Positions 1 through 7,139 of a DNA stretch of 13,737 nt are shown here, in pieces. The translations under genes were made by a program, and so were the position numbers. The DNA lies in assembly GCA_964577995.1 (NCBI GenBank), contig CAZOBP010000068.1:1-13737 (forward strand). Direction: 5' to 3'. The DNA is from JAUVXJ01 sp964577995. Its GTDB lineage: Bacteria; Chloroflexota; Anaerolineae; UBA7937; B3-Chlor. How positions within the stretch are numbered: the stretch's first letter is position 1; the number at the start of each line of letters is the position of its first letter. Below the pieces are notes generated by a model. The model was not told the DNA's origin and did no database searches. It saw nothing but the letters and a program-made list of their open reading frames with translations.

Positions 1-1119
1 GCGGTTCCGGTAACCCACAGCGTCTCCTTCGACTACGAGGACGTGCAGCATTGGATGGACGTGGCCCTGGCCAGAGAGCGGGGCTACATCTACAGCCGCA
101 ACACCAACCCCACGGTCTATGCCTTCGAGGAGAAGGTGCGCCTCCTGGAGGGGGCAGAGGCCGCGACCAGCTTTTCCACAGGCATGGCCGCCATCAGCAA
201 TACCCTCTTCACGCTGCTCTCCCCCGGAGACCGAGTGGTCTCCCTCAAGGACACCTACGGTGGCACCTCCAAGGTCTTTCTCGAGTTCCTGCCCCGCTTT
301 GGGGTGCACGTAACCCTGTGCGAAACCACCGACCACGAGGCCATCGAGGCCGCCGTGGCCGAGGGATGCCAGGTGCTGTATCTGGAAAGCCCCACCAACC
401 CCACGCTCAAGGTTATCGACCTCGCCCGGCTGGCTCGGGCAGGTCGTGAGGGCGGAGCCACCGTGGTCGTAGACAACACGTTCGCCACCCCCATCAACCA
501 GAACCCTCTCGAGCTGGGCGCCCACCTGGTCATCCACAGCGCCACCAAGTTCCTGGGGGGCCACGCCGATGCCCTGGGAGGAGTCGTCTGCGGGCCCGAA
601 GAGGTCGTGGAGCGCATCTTCCACTTCCGGGAGATCAACGGTGCCTCGCTACACCCCATGGCCGCCTATCTCCTGCTGCGCGGCATGAAGACCCTGCACC
701 TGCGCATCCGGCAGCAGAACCAGAGCGCGCTGAAGATCGCCCACTACCTGGAGCAACACCCCTTCGTGGAGCGCGCCTTCTACCCCGGTCTGGAGTCGCA
801 TGAGAACCATGACATAGCGCGTCAGCAGATGCGGGGCTTCGGGGGCGTGCTCAGCTTCAAACTCAAGGGCGGCTTCCACGCCGTGAAGGTCTTCCTGCCC
901 AGGTTGAGGTACGCACACCTGGCCGCCAACCTCGGCGCCGTGGACACTATAGCCGGTCCTCCGGCGACCACCAGTCACGTGGAGTGCACCGCCGAGGAGC
1001 GAGACGCCCTGGGTATCCCGGAAAGCCTGGTGCGCTACTCGGTGGGCATCGAGGACACAGAAGACCTTCTCGCGGATCTGGAGCAGGCGCTGGCCTACAC
1101 TGCGGGCAAGGTGAGCTAG
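1..1119 (+). CDS. Trans-sulfuration enzyme family PLP-dependent protein (cystathionine gamma-synthase / gamma-lyase type), 5'-partial
   Basis: The reading frame is open from the first base, so the N-terminus lies outside the window; 372 residues are visible, against about 380-400 for the family, so perhaps 10-25 residues are missing. The GTG at 43 is internal, because the residues before it (AVPVTHSVSFDYED) already match the family's N-terminal region. Visible family motifs are YSRNTNPT (substrate/PLP phosphate region), STGMAA, ESPTNP, VVDNTFATP with the Asp that pairs with the pyridine nitrogen, and SATKFLGGH, whose Lys (codon 547-549) is the Schiff-base lysine. Enzymes of this family act in the cytoplasm on cysteine, homocysteine, cystathionine or O-acyl-homoserine. 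The sequence alone does not separate synthase, gamma-lyase and sulfhydrylase, so no symbol is given. The stop codon overlaps that of the convergent glycosyltransferase gene. Confidence 0.93.
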   Translation, partial: AVPVTHSVSFDYEDVQHWMDVALARERGYIYSRNTNPTVYAFEEKVRLLEGAEAATSFSTGMAAISNTLFTLLSPGDRVVSLKDTYGGTSKVFLEFLPRFGVHVTLCETTDHEAIEAAVAEGCQVLYLESPTNPTLKVIDLARLARAGREGGATVVVDNTFATPINQNPLELGAHLVIHSATKFLGGHADALGGVVCGPEEVVERIFHFREINGASLHPMAAYLLLRGMKTLHLRIRQQNQSALKIAHYLEQHPFVERAFYPGLESHENHDIARQQMRGFGGVLSFKLKGGFHAVKVFLPRLRYAHLAANLGAVDTIAGPPATTSHVECTAEERDALGIPESLVRYSVGIEDTEDLLADLEQALAYTAGKVS

Positions 1120-2585
1120 CCGGATCCTCCCGGCACAAAGACCTCGTACTTGAAGACGCAGTCGATGGTCTCCACTCGTTCGTAGTTGGCCCACACCGTG
1201 TCCAAGATGCGCGGCGGGTAGGATTGCCAGGTAAGGATCACCAGGCAGAAGCGGTGCTCTCCAAGGGCTCCCTCTAGCCTGTCCAGACCCGTGTCCACCT
1301 TTCCCGTTGGCTCCAGAGCGCTCAGCATCCAGGGGCTGCCATAGAGCTCCTTGCCGTTCTTGAGGGCGAAGCCGCCCCCCTCGGTGAGGATCTCGCCGTC
1401 CGCCTCGGTCACGTATTGGTCTATCCGTGCGCAGGATGCCAGGTCCCCTGGCTGCGGCGTATAGCCGAAGGAGGGCAAAGGATCGTAGTAGGCACGCAGC
1501 GGGGTGTACGGAAAGACTGCGAACCAGACCAACTGTACCAGCAGGGCCGCAGGCACCGCAGCAGAAACGTAGCTCCCTCGACTGGAGAGTTCGCCCCAGC
1601 ATTGCCCACAGAGGATGAGGGACCCAGCGATCAGTTCCATGAAGTAGTTGCTGCTGGTCCCAGCGCGCCCCACGGCCACGGTCAAGAGTCCGGAGGCGAA
1701 GAAGTAGAGCACGGGCAGCGAGAGCCGTCGTCTCGCCGCTGATACCACGGCGCAGCCAAGCGCTACACCCATGATGACTCCATGAGTCACAGCGAAGGCG
1801 CGCCAGTAGCCGAGAAGCGCCCTCAGGGAGTACGGCAAAGTGTTATAGACCACCAGATGCCGGAAGAACTCCCTCGACGTTTGAGCGTTCAGAGTGACGA
1901 AGACCACGCCCCCTGCTACTCCCAGCAAGAGTACGAACCCCACACACCACCGCCAGCGACGTCCCCAGACAAGCCAGGCCACGATAGCCAGGGGTGCGGC
2001 CCACTGCGTCTGCTTCGTGTAGAGAGACAGAAGGCAGAAGAGCGCCGCCAGCGTGATGCCTCTCCTGCCCGTACATCGCTGCGCCACCAGAATCGCCAGC
2101 AGGGAGAAGGCGATGGCCAGCGTATCAACCCGACCCCAGGCCCCCCACTCGTAAACGAAGATGGAGCCTAGATAGACTGCACCGCAGGTAGCGCTAGCCA
2201 TCTGGGAACGCCCGCCCCGATAGATGATCGCGGCCACGAGCGCCCCGTTGAGGAGCGTGCACAGAGTGGCCACCATGCGCGTCGCCATCAGGGATCTCCC
2301 CACAAGCGGAACCAGCAACGAGGAGATGGTTGCGAACAACGGCGGATAGTTGGAGATGACGAAAGGGAAGTCGTTGACGTCGGTGTAGACGGGGCGACCA
2401 CCCAGGAAGTGCAGCGTATCCCTGAGCAGCAGCTCCTCGCCGGCGGCCAGTTCGTATGGAAAGAGGACTACTCCGTAAGCGTGGCGCACGAACGACAGTC
2501 CCATAGCACCGGCAACGAGGAGCGCCAATGCCGGCACTACGCGAGCCCAGGCAAGTCTCTGCCTTCCGCCATTAATCCCAGGCAA
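1116..2585 (-). CDS. Polytopic membrane glycosyltransferase of GT-C type (GT39/RgtA-like)
   Basis: This is an integral membrane protein of 489 residues from the TTG start chosen here. It has about nine or ten hydrophobic segments over residues 10-360, then a soluble C-terminal domain of roughly 120 residues. GT-C features are an acidic first external loop (PYELAAGEELLLRD, residues 43-56), SNYPPLF (78-84), WGRVDT (150-155) and TKQT (190-193). Such enzymes transfer sugars from a lipid-phosphate donor to an envelope acceptor on the outer face of the membrane; donor and acceptor cannot be told here. The frame stays open back to 2870, but that would overlap glnA and read through its own likely promoter (-10 at 2620-2625). 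The start must therefore lie below about 2613. TTG at 2585, with GGGTGG six bases before it, is the best candidate, and ATG at 2504 is the alternative. The gene stands alone, divergent from glnA. Confidence 0.8.
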   Translation of the reverse strand: MPGINGGRQRLAWARVVPALALLVAGAMGLSFVRHAYGVVLFPYELAAGEELLLRDTLHFLGGRPVYTDVNDFPFVISNYPPLFATISSLLVPLVGRSLMATRMVATLCTLLNGALVAAIIYRGGRSQMASATCGAVYLGSIFVYEWGAWGRVDTLAIAFSLLAILVAQRCTGRRGITLAALFCLLSLYTKQTQWAAPLAIVAWLVWGRRWRWCVGFVLLLGVAGGVVFVTLNAQTSREFFRHLVVYNTLPYSLRALLGYWRAFAVTHGVIMGVALGCAVVSAARRRLSLPVLYFFASGLLTVAVGRAGTSSNYFMELIAGSLILCGQCWGELSSRGSYVSAAVPAALLVQLVWFAVFPYTPLRAYYDPLPSFGYTPQPGDLASCARIDQYVTEADGEILTEGGGFALKNGKELYGSPWMLSALEPTGKVDTGLDRLEGALGEHRFCLVILTWQSYPPRILDTVWANYERVETIDCVFKYEVFVPGGSG

Positions 2586-2619
2586 GCCTGTCCACCCGTA
2601 TCTCTTCCTCTCCTGGCGT

Positions 2620-2649
2620 ATTATAGTCTTCAGAGAGAGAGGCCAGCAA
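2620..2649 (-). promoter_or_regulatory. Probable sigma-70 promoter of the GT-C glycosyltransferase gene
   Basis: On the minus strand a perfect -10 box TATAAT (2625-2620) follows TTGCTG (2649-2644) with an 18-bp spacer. Predicted transcription starts near 2613, about 28 nt before the proposed TTG start. This placement is the main reason for rejecting the longer reading frame. Confidence 0.55.
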
Positions 2650-2769
2650 ACCGCGCTCCGTTCCCGGCACGTCCCACGCACCACGCTGGGCCAGGCGTGC
2701 GGGCAGGGTGTGGCGACCAGTGCCTTTCGGACCCTCAGGAGCCTAGTATGACCGTTCCGAGACCACGAA

Positions 2770-2798
2770 TTGCCTACCCGGAATACGTGTGCTAGAAT
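2770..2798 (+). promoter_or_regulatory. Probable sigma-70 promoter of glnA
   Basis: TTGCCT (2770-2775), a 17-bp spacer, then TAGAAT (2793-2798). Transcription would start near 2805, giving a leader of about 24 nt. A strong ribosome binding site (AGGGAGGGGAG, about 2814-2824) precedes the ATG at 2829. I see no obvious GlnR-type or sigma-54 (GG-N10-GC) element next to it. Confidence 0.6.
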
Positions 2799-2828
2799 TC
2801 GCCCAATTATCCTAGGGAGGGGAGAGCG

Positions 2829-4172
2829 ATGCAGAAGAACCTGGCAGAGACAATCGACCGCGCGCAGCAAGAGCAGGTCAGGTTCGTCAGCCTTCAGTTC
2901 ACGGACGTGATGGGCACCATCAAGAACGTGACCATACCTGTGTCTGAGCTGGGGGAAGCTCTGGAGAACGGGATCTGGTTCGATGGCTCATCCGTCGAGG
3001 GCTACACGCGCATTTGCGAAAGCGACATGTACCTCATGCCGGACGCCAATACGTATCAACTGCTGCCTTGGAGTCCTGCCGAGCAACGAACTGCCAGGAT
3101 CATCTGCGACGTCTTGCAGCCCAACGGCCAGCCCTTCGCAGCAGACCCCCGCTCCGTGCTCAAAGCGACCATGGCCGAGTGCCAGGACATGGGATACATC
3201 TACCACGTGAGCTCTGAGATCGAGTTCTTCCTCTTCACCATGCGGGAGGATAGGCCCAGTCGAAGGCCCGTGCCCCACGATGTGGCCAGCTACTTCGACT
3301 TCTCGCCCCGCGATCTGGCCTCCGAAGTACGTCAAGATATCATCCTGGCGCTGGAATCCATGGGCATCAAAGTGGAGAGGGCCCATCACGAGGTAGCCTC
3401 GGGCCAGCACGAGATCAACTTCCGGTATGCCGACGCCCTGACCAGCGCCGACAACTGTATGACCTTCAAGTACGTCGTCAAAGCAGTTGCCCAGGAGCAC
3501 GGTCTGCACGCCACCTTCATGCCCAAGCCCATCTACGGCATCAACGGCTCGGGCATGCACACCCATCAAAGCCTCTTCGATTCAGACGGGAGGAACGCCT
3601 TCTTCGACCCCGATGACCGCTATCGTCTGTCGCAACTGGCCTACCACTTCATGGCCGGTCAGATGAAGCACGCGCGAGGAATGGCGGCCATCGTCGCTCC
3701 GACGGTCAACTCCTACAAGCGTCTGGTTCCCGGCTACGAGGCCCCGGTCTACATCTGCTGGGGACAGGTCAATCGGTCGGCACTGATCCGCATCCCCAGA
3801 TACTCCAATGGCCGCGACGAGCGGACACGCCTGGAACTGCGCTGTCCGGATCCTAGCTGCAACCCCTACCTGGCGTACGCCGCCATGCTCGAGACGGGCC
3901 TGGAGGGCATCCGTCACGAGATGACGCCACCACCACCGGTCGAGGAGAACGTCTACGATTTCAGCGACGAGAAGCTGGAGGAGATGTCCATCGAGTCACT
4001 GCCCGGGAGCTTGATAGAGGCACTCGCAGAGTTGGAGAGGGACGAGGTCCTGCGCGAGACGTTGGGCGAGCCCGTCTACCAGGCCTTCATGAGGGCCAAG
4101 ATGACAGAGTGGGACGAATATCGGACCCAGGTCTCCCAGTGGGAGATAGACCAGTACCTGACATTGCTCTGA
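2829..4172 (+). CDS. glnA: Glutamine synthetase, type I (alpha subtype)
   Basis: GlnA makes glutamine from glutamate, ammonia and ATP in the cytoplasm and is the main ammonia-assimilation step; type I enzymes are dodecamers. At 447 residues it matches the short alpha subtype (Bacillus subtilis GlnA is 444) rather than the longer beta subtype. Visible motifs: FDGSSVEGY (51-59), SSEIEFF with metal ligands Glu130 and Glu132, HHEVA with Glu188, GQHEI with Glu195, NGSGMH with His244, the flap Glu304 in PGYEAP, NRSALIRIP (315-323) and RLELR with Glu336. Arg61 in YTRICESDMYL sits where B. subtilis Arg62 mediates glutamine feedback inhibition. The beta-type adenylylation motif KNLYDLP is absent, so control by adenylylation is unlikely. 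The ATG at 2829 has a strong ribosome binding site and a promoter. The lipoprotein gene follows after 21 bp and may be cotranscribed. Confidence 0.97.
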   Translation: MQKNLAETIDRAQQEQVRFVSLQFTDVMGTIKNVTIPVSELGEALENGIWFDGSSVEGYTRICESDMYLMPDANTYQLLPWSPAEQRTARIICDVLQPNGQPFAADPRSVLKATMAECQDMGYIYHVSSEIEFFLFTMREDRPSRRPVPHDVASYFDFSPRDLASEVRQDIILALESMGIKVERAHHEVASGQHEINFRYADALTSADNCMTFKYVVKAVAQEHGLHATFMPKPIYGINGSGMHTHQSLFDSDGRNAFFDPDDRYRLSQLAYHFMAGQMKHARGMAAIVAPTVNSYKRLVPGYEAPVYICWGQVNRSALIRIPRYSNGRDERTRLELRCPDPSCNPYLAYAAMLETGLEGIRHEMTPPPPVEENVYDFSDEKLEEMSIESLPGSLIEALAELERDEVLRETLGEPVYQAFMRAKMTEWDEYRTQVSQWEIDQYLTLL

Positions 4173-4193
4173 TTGCCAACACCAGAGGAGGCC

Positions 4194-5450
4194 ATGGGCA
4201 ACGCGAGAGTCCCTAGTCTCGTTGTACTTTCCCTGGTAGCCTTGAGCCTCTTTGGCTGTGAAGAGGATCTCTCCCAGGCGGCCATGCCTGCCCCGTCACC
4301 CAACGAGGCAGTCCTCGCCTCTCCCACTCCCACCTCCACTGTTCAGCCCGCGACAGTGTCCATTTCGTCACCGACCCCCGTTGCCCTGCCCCCGCAGCCG
4401 GACGATCTCGGGAACTACGCCCCTACCATCGTGGAGTACTTGAACGACAGCAACGGCGATGAAGACGGACTGCGGACCACGCTCGAGAGCTGGGGTGCTC
4501 TGCGACGCATGACGGACTTGCTCAGGATGGACGTGGACGACGATGGCGCGGGAGAACTCTTGATGGTGATCACAGATCCCTCTCCCGAGTACGGTATCAA
4601 CGCGCCCGGTGACCTGCTGGTCGTCGACAGAGATGGTGGACGCTTCAGCCTGGCCTACAGTGCGGCTGGGTACTCCCCTCTGCTGGACCCGGTCCTCATG
4701 GAGGTGGACGATCTCAACGGGGACGGCCACACTGAGCTAGCCTACTCCTCCACATCCTGTGGCGCCCATACGTGCTTCACCACAGTGTACGTCGTCGCGT
4801 CAGGCATGGGGACATACGACGATCTCACCGCCGGCGGACTGGAGATGGCCTACGTCGAGCCTCTCTTCAGCGACCGGGACGGTGACGGCATTCGTGAACT
4901 GATTCTGTATGGAGGAACCATCGGATCGGTAGGAGCAGGCCCACAGAGGGCCAGAACTGAGGTGTACGAGTGGGACGGCGCTGCCTACGTGCTGGTGGAG
5001 ACCGTGTACGATCCTTCCAACTTCCTGTACTTCCGGGTCTTGGATGCCAACAGGGCTCTCCTGACCGGTGACTACGACAGGGCTGTCGCGCTCTACAGAG
5101 AGGCAATCGACGACTCTGACCTTGACGTCTGGATGGACGAAAGCGAAAGAGAGGAGCTTGCCGCCTTCTCCCAATACCGGCTCTCGCTCACGTACCTCGT
5201 TCTGGGCCAGGTCGACCTGGCGCAAGCGGCGCGAGATGAGCTACTGGTTGAACAGCCAGCCAACATCTACGCACAGGTCGTGGCAGTGCTTTGGGACGCC
5301 TACCTGAGAGAGACGAGCCTGACGACAGCGTGTGGGGAAGTAGCGGCATTCGCCGCCTCACATCCACAAGCCGTCGAAGTGCTCGCAGTTTACGGCTACG
5401 GGAATCCCACATTCACACCTCAGGAGGTGTGTCCCATCGACATGTTCTAG
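4194..5450 (+). CDS. Lipoprotein with DxDxDG calcium-type repeats and a TPR-like C-terminal region
   Basis: This 418-residue predicted lipoprotein has a signal peptide at residues 1-21 ending in lipobox LFGC, with Cys22 as the lipidation site. A Pro/Ser/Thr-rich linker (about 33-70) follows. Three calcium-loop-like segments, DVDDDGAGELL (113-123), DLNGDGHTELAY (173-184) and DRDGDGIRELIL (227-238), resemble FG-GAP/VCBS beta-propeller repeats. Residues about 278-400 are helical with TPR-like pairs, for example GDYDRAVALYREAI and LGQVDLAQAARDEL. It should be anchored on the outer face of the membrane; its ligand is unknown. ATG at 4194 is preferred over the in-frame TTG at 4173, which abuts the glnA stop, because AGAGGAGG lies directly upstream and the signal peptide then begins properly. 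The spacing of that site to ATG is tight (2 nt). The gene probably shares the glnA transcript and ends at a strong hairpin. Confidence 0.85.
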   Translation: MGNARVPSLVVLSLVALSLFGCEEDLSQAAMPAPSPNEAVLASPTPTSTVQPATVSISSPTPVALPPQPDDLGNYAPTIVEYLNDSNGDEDGLRTTLESWGALRRMTDLLRMDVDDDGAGELLMVITDPSPEYGINAPGDLLVVDRDGGRFSLAYSAAGYSPLLDPVLMEVDDLNGDGHTELAYSSTSCGAHTCFTTVYVVASGMGTYDDLTAGGLEMAYVEPLFSDRDGDGIRELILYGGTIGSVGAGPQRARTEVYEWDGAAYVLVETVYDPSNFLYFRVLDANRALLTGDYDRAVALYREAIDDSDLDVWMDESEREELAAFSQYRLSLTYLVLGQVDLAQAARDELLVEQPANIYAQVVAVLWDAYLRETSLTTACGEVAAFAASHPQAVEVLAVYGYGNPTFTPQEVCPIDMF

Positions 5451-5451
5451 C

Positions 5452-5477
5452 AGCTACCGAGCGTCACCTCGGTAGCT
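5452..5477. terminator. Strong hairpin between convergent genes, possible bidirectional terminator
   Basis: AGCTACCGAG (5452-5461) and CTCGGTAGCT (5468-5477) form a perfect 10-bp stem with the 6-nt loop CGTCAC. It begins right after the lipoprotein stop and lies about 45 bp from the ssb stop on the other strand. There is no U-run on either side, so it is not a textbook intrinsic terminator; it may act in both directions or protect 3' ends. Confidence 0.6.
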
Positions 5478-5521
5478 CGCCCAGCTATTCGAGTCCGTTG
5501 AGCGGTTCGCGCTAGGTCAAG

Positions 5522-5941
5522 CTAGAACGGGATCTCGTCCTCGTCCCCGCCCGGCTCCGCAGGCATCTCAGGAGGCAGCGCCTCTTCTCGCTCTCCCCTA
5601 CCACCGAGGAACCTGACCTCAGAAGCAGTCACCTCGTAGGAGGCGCGAGCGACGCCATCGTTCCCGGTCCAGACTCTAGGGCCGCCCGTCTCCCGATCGG
5701 GAGCCATCCGCCCCTCCACGAACACCTGTCTACCCTTGCTCAAGTACTGATTGCAGGTCTCGGCCAATTTCCTCCAGGTCGAGACCCGGAACCACACTGT
5801 CTCTTCACCGGGGCTCCCATCGGCGCTGGTCCAGCGTCGGTTGGTTGCCACGCTGAAACGAGTCACCGGGACCCCGCTCGCTGTATAGCGCATTTCGGGA
5901 TCATTACCCAGATTGCCTACGATGGTAACCTTCTGATACAT
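5522..5941 (-). CDS. ssb: Single-stranded DNA-binding protein
   Basis: SSB coats single-stranded DNA during replication, recombination and repair and recruits partner proteins through its C-terminal tip. The 139-residue protein has one OB fold at about residues 1-113, starting MYQKVTIVGNLGNDPEMRY with the conserved VTIVGNLGxDPE signature, then AVTRFSVATN-like and WFRVSTWRKLAE segments and YLSKGRQVFVEGR. A short acidic, Gly/Pro-containing linker leads to the canonical acidic tip DEDEIPF. It is somewhat shorter than the common 150-180 residues because the linker is short. The ATG at 5941 follows a strong GGGGGAGGAGAGG ribosome binding site. The gene converges on the glnA-lipoprotein pair across a hairpin. 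It is not next to rpsF or rpsR, its partners in many bacteria. Confidence 0.96.
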   Translation of the reverse strand: MYQKVTIVGNLGNDPEMRYTASGVPVTRFSVATNRRWTSADGSPGEETVWFRVSTWRKLAETCNQYLSKGRQVFVEGRMAPDRETGGPRVWTGNDGVARASYEVTASEVRFLGGRGEREEALPPEMPAEPGGDEDEIPF

Positions 5942-5971
5942 CCTCTCCTCCCCCGCCTATAGTCTGTCTAG

Positions 5972-6190
5972 CTAGTCCTCTTGCGCAGCGAACGTTGTGG
6001 ATAATGTATCACAAATGAGCGCTCTGTGCAAGACACAGCAGCGATGATCACGCCAGCTCACTGCCGACGTCAGCCGCACCATGTCGACCACTTCGACGGC
6101 TTCGTTGAGGGCCGTGGCGGCCAGAACGTAGACGCATGCCGTCATCTTCAAGCCTGCCACATGTTCTTCCAGGTTGTCCGCCAGTCCCAT
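5972..6190 (-). CDS. Possible small protein of 72 residues, unknown function
   Basis: This open frame reads MGLADNLEEHVAGLKMTACV at its start and ends 30 bp before ssb on the same strand. The first 47 or so codons favour G or C in the third position, as the neighbouring genes do, and predict two helices. The last 25 codons do not, are Cys/His/Thr-rich and run across the presumed ssb promoter, so the C-terminus may be a frameshift relic or simply non-coding. A promoter-like pair lies 25-50 bp upstream, but no clear ribosome binding site is seen. I do not recognise the family. It could be a small conserved helical protein, a decayed gene, or a chance frame. The rest of the 396-bp gap between ssb and the DUF169 gene (6191-6337) holds two divergent promoter-like elements and no other gene. 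Confidence 0.35.
   Translation of the reverse strand: MGLADNLEEHVAGLKMTACVYVLAATALNEAVEVVDMVRLTSAVSWRDHRCCVLHRALICDTLSTTFAAQED
5996..6004 (-). promoter_or_regulatory. Consensus DnaA box upstream of ssb
   Basis: The minus strand reads TTATCCACA, an exact match to the strong DnaA box consensus TTATNCACA, 55 bases before the ssb start codon. It overlaps the end of the proposed ssb -10 element. It is a single site without neighbouring boxes or an AT-rich unwinding region, so it does not indicate a replication origin. Regulation of ssb by DnaA is possible but unproven. Confidence 0.4.
6003..6031 (-). promoter_or_regulatory. Possible ssb promoter
   Basis: On the minus strand TTGCAC (6031-6026) and TACATT (6008-6003) are separated by 17 bp. 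The match is moderate. Transcription would start near 5996, inside the DnaA box, leaving a leader of about 55 nt before ssb. The site lies within the last third of the 72-residue reading frame. Confidence 0.35.
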
Positions 6191-6214
6191 GCTCTACGGC
6201 CGCAGGCAAGATAG

Positions 6215-6243
6215 ACAATAGCACACCTACCCGCTCAGGGCAA
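6215..6243 (-). promoter_or_regulatory. Promoter-like element for the 72-residue ORF
   Basis: On the minus strand TTGCCC (6243-6238), a 17-bp spacer and TATTGT (6220-6215). Transcription would start near 6208, about 18 nt before the ATG at 6190. Its -35 box forms one arm of an inverted repeat whose other arm is the -35 box of the divergent DUF169 promoter. Confidence 0.4.
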
Positions 6244-6267
6244 GGCCAAAGGCCACGTTGCTTGCCC
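6238..6267. repeat. Inverted repeat between divergent promoters
   Basis: GGGCAAG (6238-6244) and CTTGCCC (6261-6267) are perfect 7-bp inverted arms 16 bp apart. Between them lies the small palindrome GGCC-AAA-GGCC (6244-6254). Both arms coincide with the -35 boxes of the two divergent promoter-like elements. The symmetry may simply follow from paired -35 boxes, or it may be an operator. Confidence 0.5.
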
Positions 6268-6290
6268 CGTGTCCGGAACACTCCTATAAT
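6262..6290 (+). promoter_or_regulatory. Probable sigma-70 promoter of the DUF169 gene
   Basis: TTGCCC (6262-6267), exactly 17 bp, then a perfect TATAAT (6285-6290). Transcription would start near 6297, giving a 41-nt leader that ends with AGAGGTG seven bases before the ATG at 6338. This is the best promoter match in the window. Confidence 0.65.
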
Positions 6291-6337
6291 GGTGCGCAAG
6301 AAGCGAGAGCCGTCCATCTGTCTAGAGGTGCAGAAAC

Positions 6338-7120
6338 ATGCAAGAGGCAGGACAACGAGCCAGAGACCTGACAGAGCTGTTGCGGCCACAGACGAGGCCG
6401 CTGGCGGTCAAGCTACTGCCTCCAGGCCAGGGAGTGCCCAAGAGAACGCACCATCCAGGCAGACTCCTCAAACACCAAGTCACTATATGCCAGGCGATGA
6501 CCATGGCCAGGAAGTACGGCTGGAAGCTAGCCCTCTCCAAAGACGACGTCTGCTGCGCTGCTGCGCTGATAGCCTACGGCTGGGCGAAACACGAACCCAC
6601 CCTGGACGAAGTCGCAGAACTCATGCTTGCGGCTCAGTACGCCGAGAACAGAGAGGCCGCCCGCAGACAGATCGAAGCCATCCCCAGGCTTCCCAAGGGG
6701 CGATGCTCGACCCTCGTTCTCGCCCCATTGGAGCTGGCCGATTGGGACCCGGACCTTGTCATGATCTACGGGAACGCTGCCCAGATGATGCGCCTCGTCC
6801 AGGCGGCCACCTACCACGAGGGCCAGCCTGTCCAATGCTCCTTTGGCGGCCGCGCTGCGTCGTGCGCAGAGGGCATCATCCGTGCGGCTCAGACCAACGA
6901 ATGCCAGTTGGTGCTGCCCGGCGGGGGTGACCGCATCTTCGCCATGACCGCCGATGACGAACTCGCTTTCGCTGCACCGATGGCGGCCATGGGTCGACTT
7001 CTCGAAGGCCTGAGGATGGCGGGACGTCACGTGGGGCTGGCCTACCCCATCCCGGTCTACCAGGGATTCGAGCCCCGCTTCCCCCCCGCATACAACAAGC
7101 TCTTCGACAGGATCACGTGA
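6338..7120 (+). CDS. DUF169 family protein
   Basis: The 260-residue protein has the layout of the DUF169 (COG2043) family: an N-terminal RPLAVKL segment (20-26), TICQAMTMAR (49-58) with a conserved Cys, a double Cys in DDVCCAAALIAYGW (69-82), PKGRCSTLVLAPL (119-131), and a Gly/Cys-rich segment CSFGGRAASCAEG (167-179) followed by QLVLPGGGDR. Seven Cys residues (51, 72, 73, 123, 167, 176, 189) suggest metal or cofactor binding, but no function has been established for the family that I can state. There is no signal peptide or membrane segment, so it should be cytoplasmic. The start is fixed by AGAGGTG upstream and by a strong promoter. It is transcribed alone and converges on deoB, 19 bp apart. 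Family assignment is from memory of its pattern; substrate is unknown. Confidence 0.82.
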   Translation: MQEAGQRARDLTELLRPQTRPLAVKLLPPGQGVPKRTHHPGRLLKHQVTICQAMTMARKYGWKLALSKDDVCCAAALIAYGWAKHEPTLDEVAELMLAAQYAENREAARRQIEAIPRLPKGRCSTLVLAPLELADWDPDLVMIYGNAAQMMRLVQAATYHEGQPVQCSFGGRAASCAEGIIRAAQTNECQLVLPGGGDRIFAMTADDELAFAAPMAAMGRLLEGLRMAGRHVGLAYPIPVYQGFEPRFPPAYNKLFDRIT

Positions 7121-7139
7121 GCCGTGTCAGGCCAAGACG

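Noticed and set aside
649..1602. Minus-strand frame of 317 codons
   Set aside because: It lies across the ends of two well-supported convergent genes in another frame and resembles no protein family; it is a shadow of high-GC coding DNA.
2586..2870. N-terminal extension of the glycosyltransferase frame back to 2870
   Set aside because: It overlaps the glnA start, runs through a TATAAT promoter of its own gene and encodes Arg/Cys-rich residues unlike a GT-C N-terminus.
4173..4193. In-frame TTG directly after the glnA stop as start of the lipoprotein
   Set aside because: ATG at 4194 has AGAGGAGG in front and gives a well-formed lipoprotein signal peptide.
5996..6004. Replication origin at the DnaA box
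   Set aside because: Only one box is present, with no AT-rich region and no dnaA or dnaN nearby.
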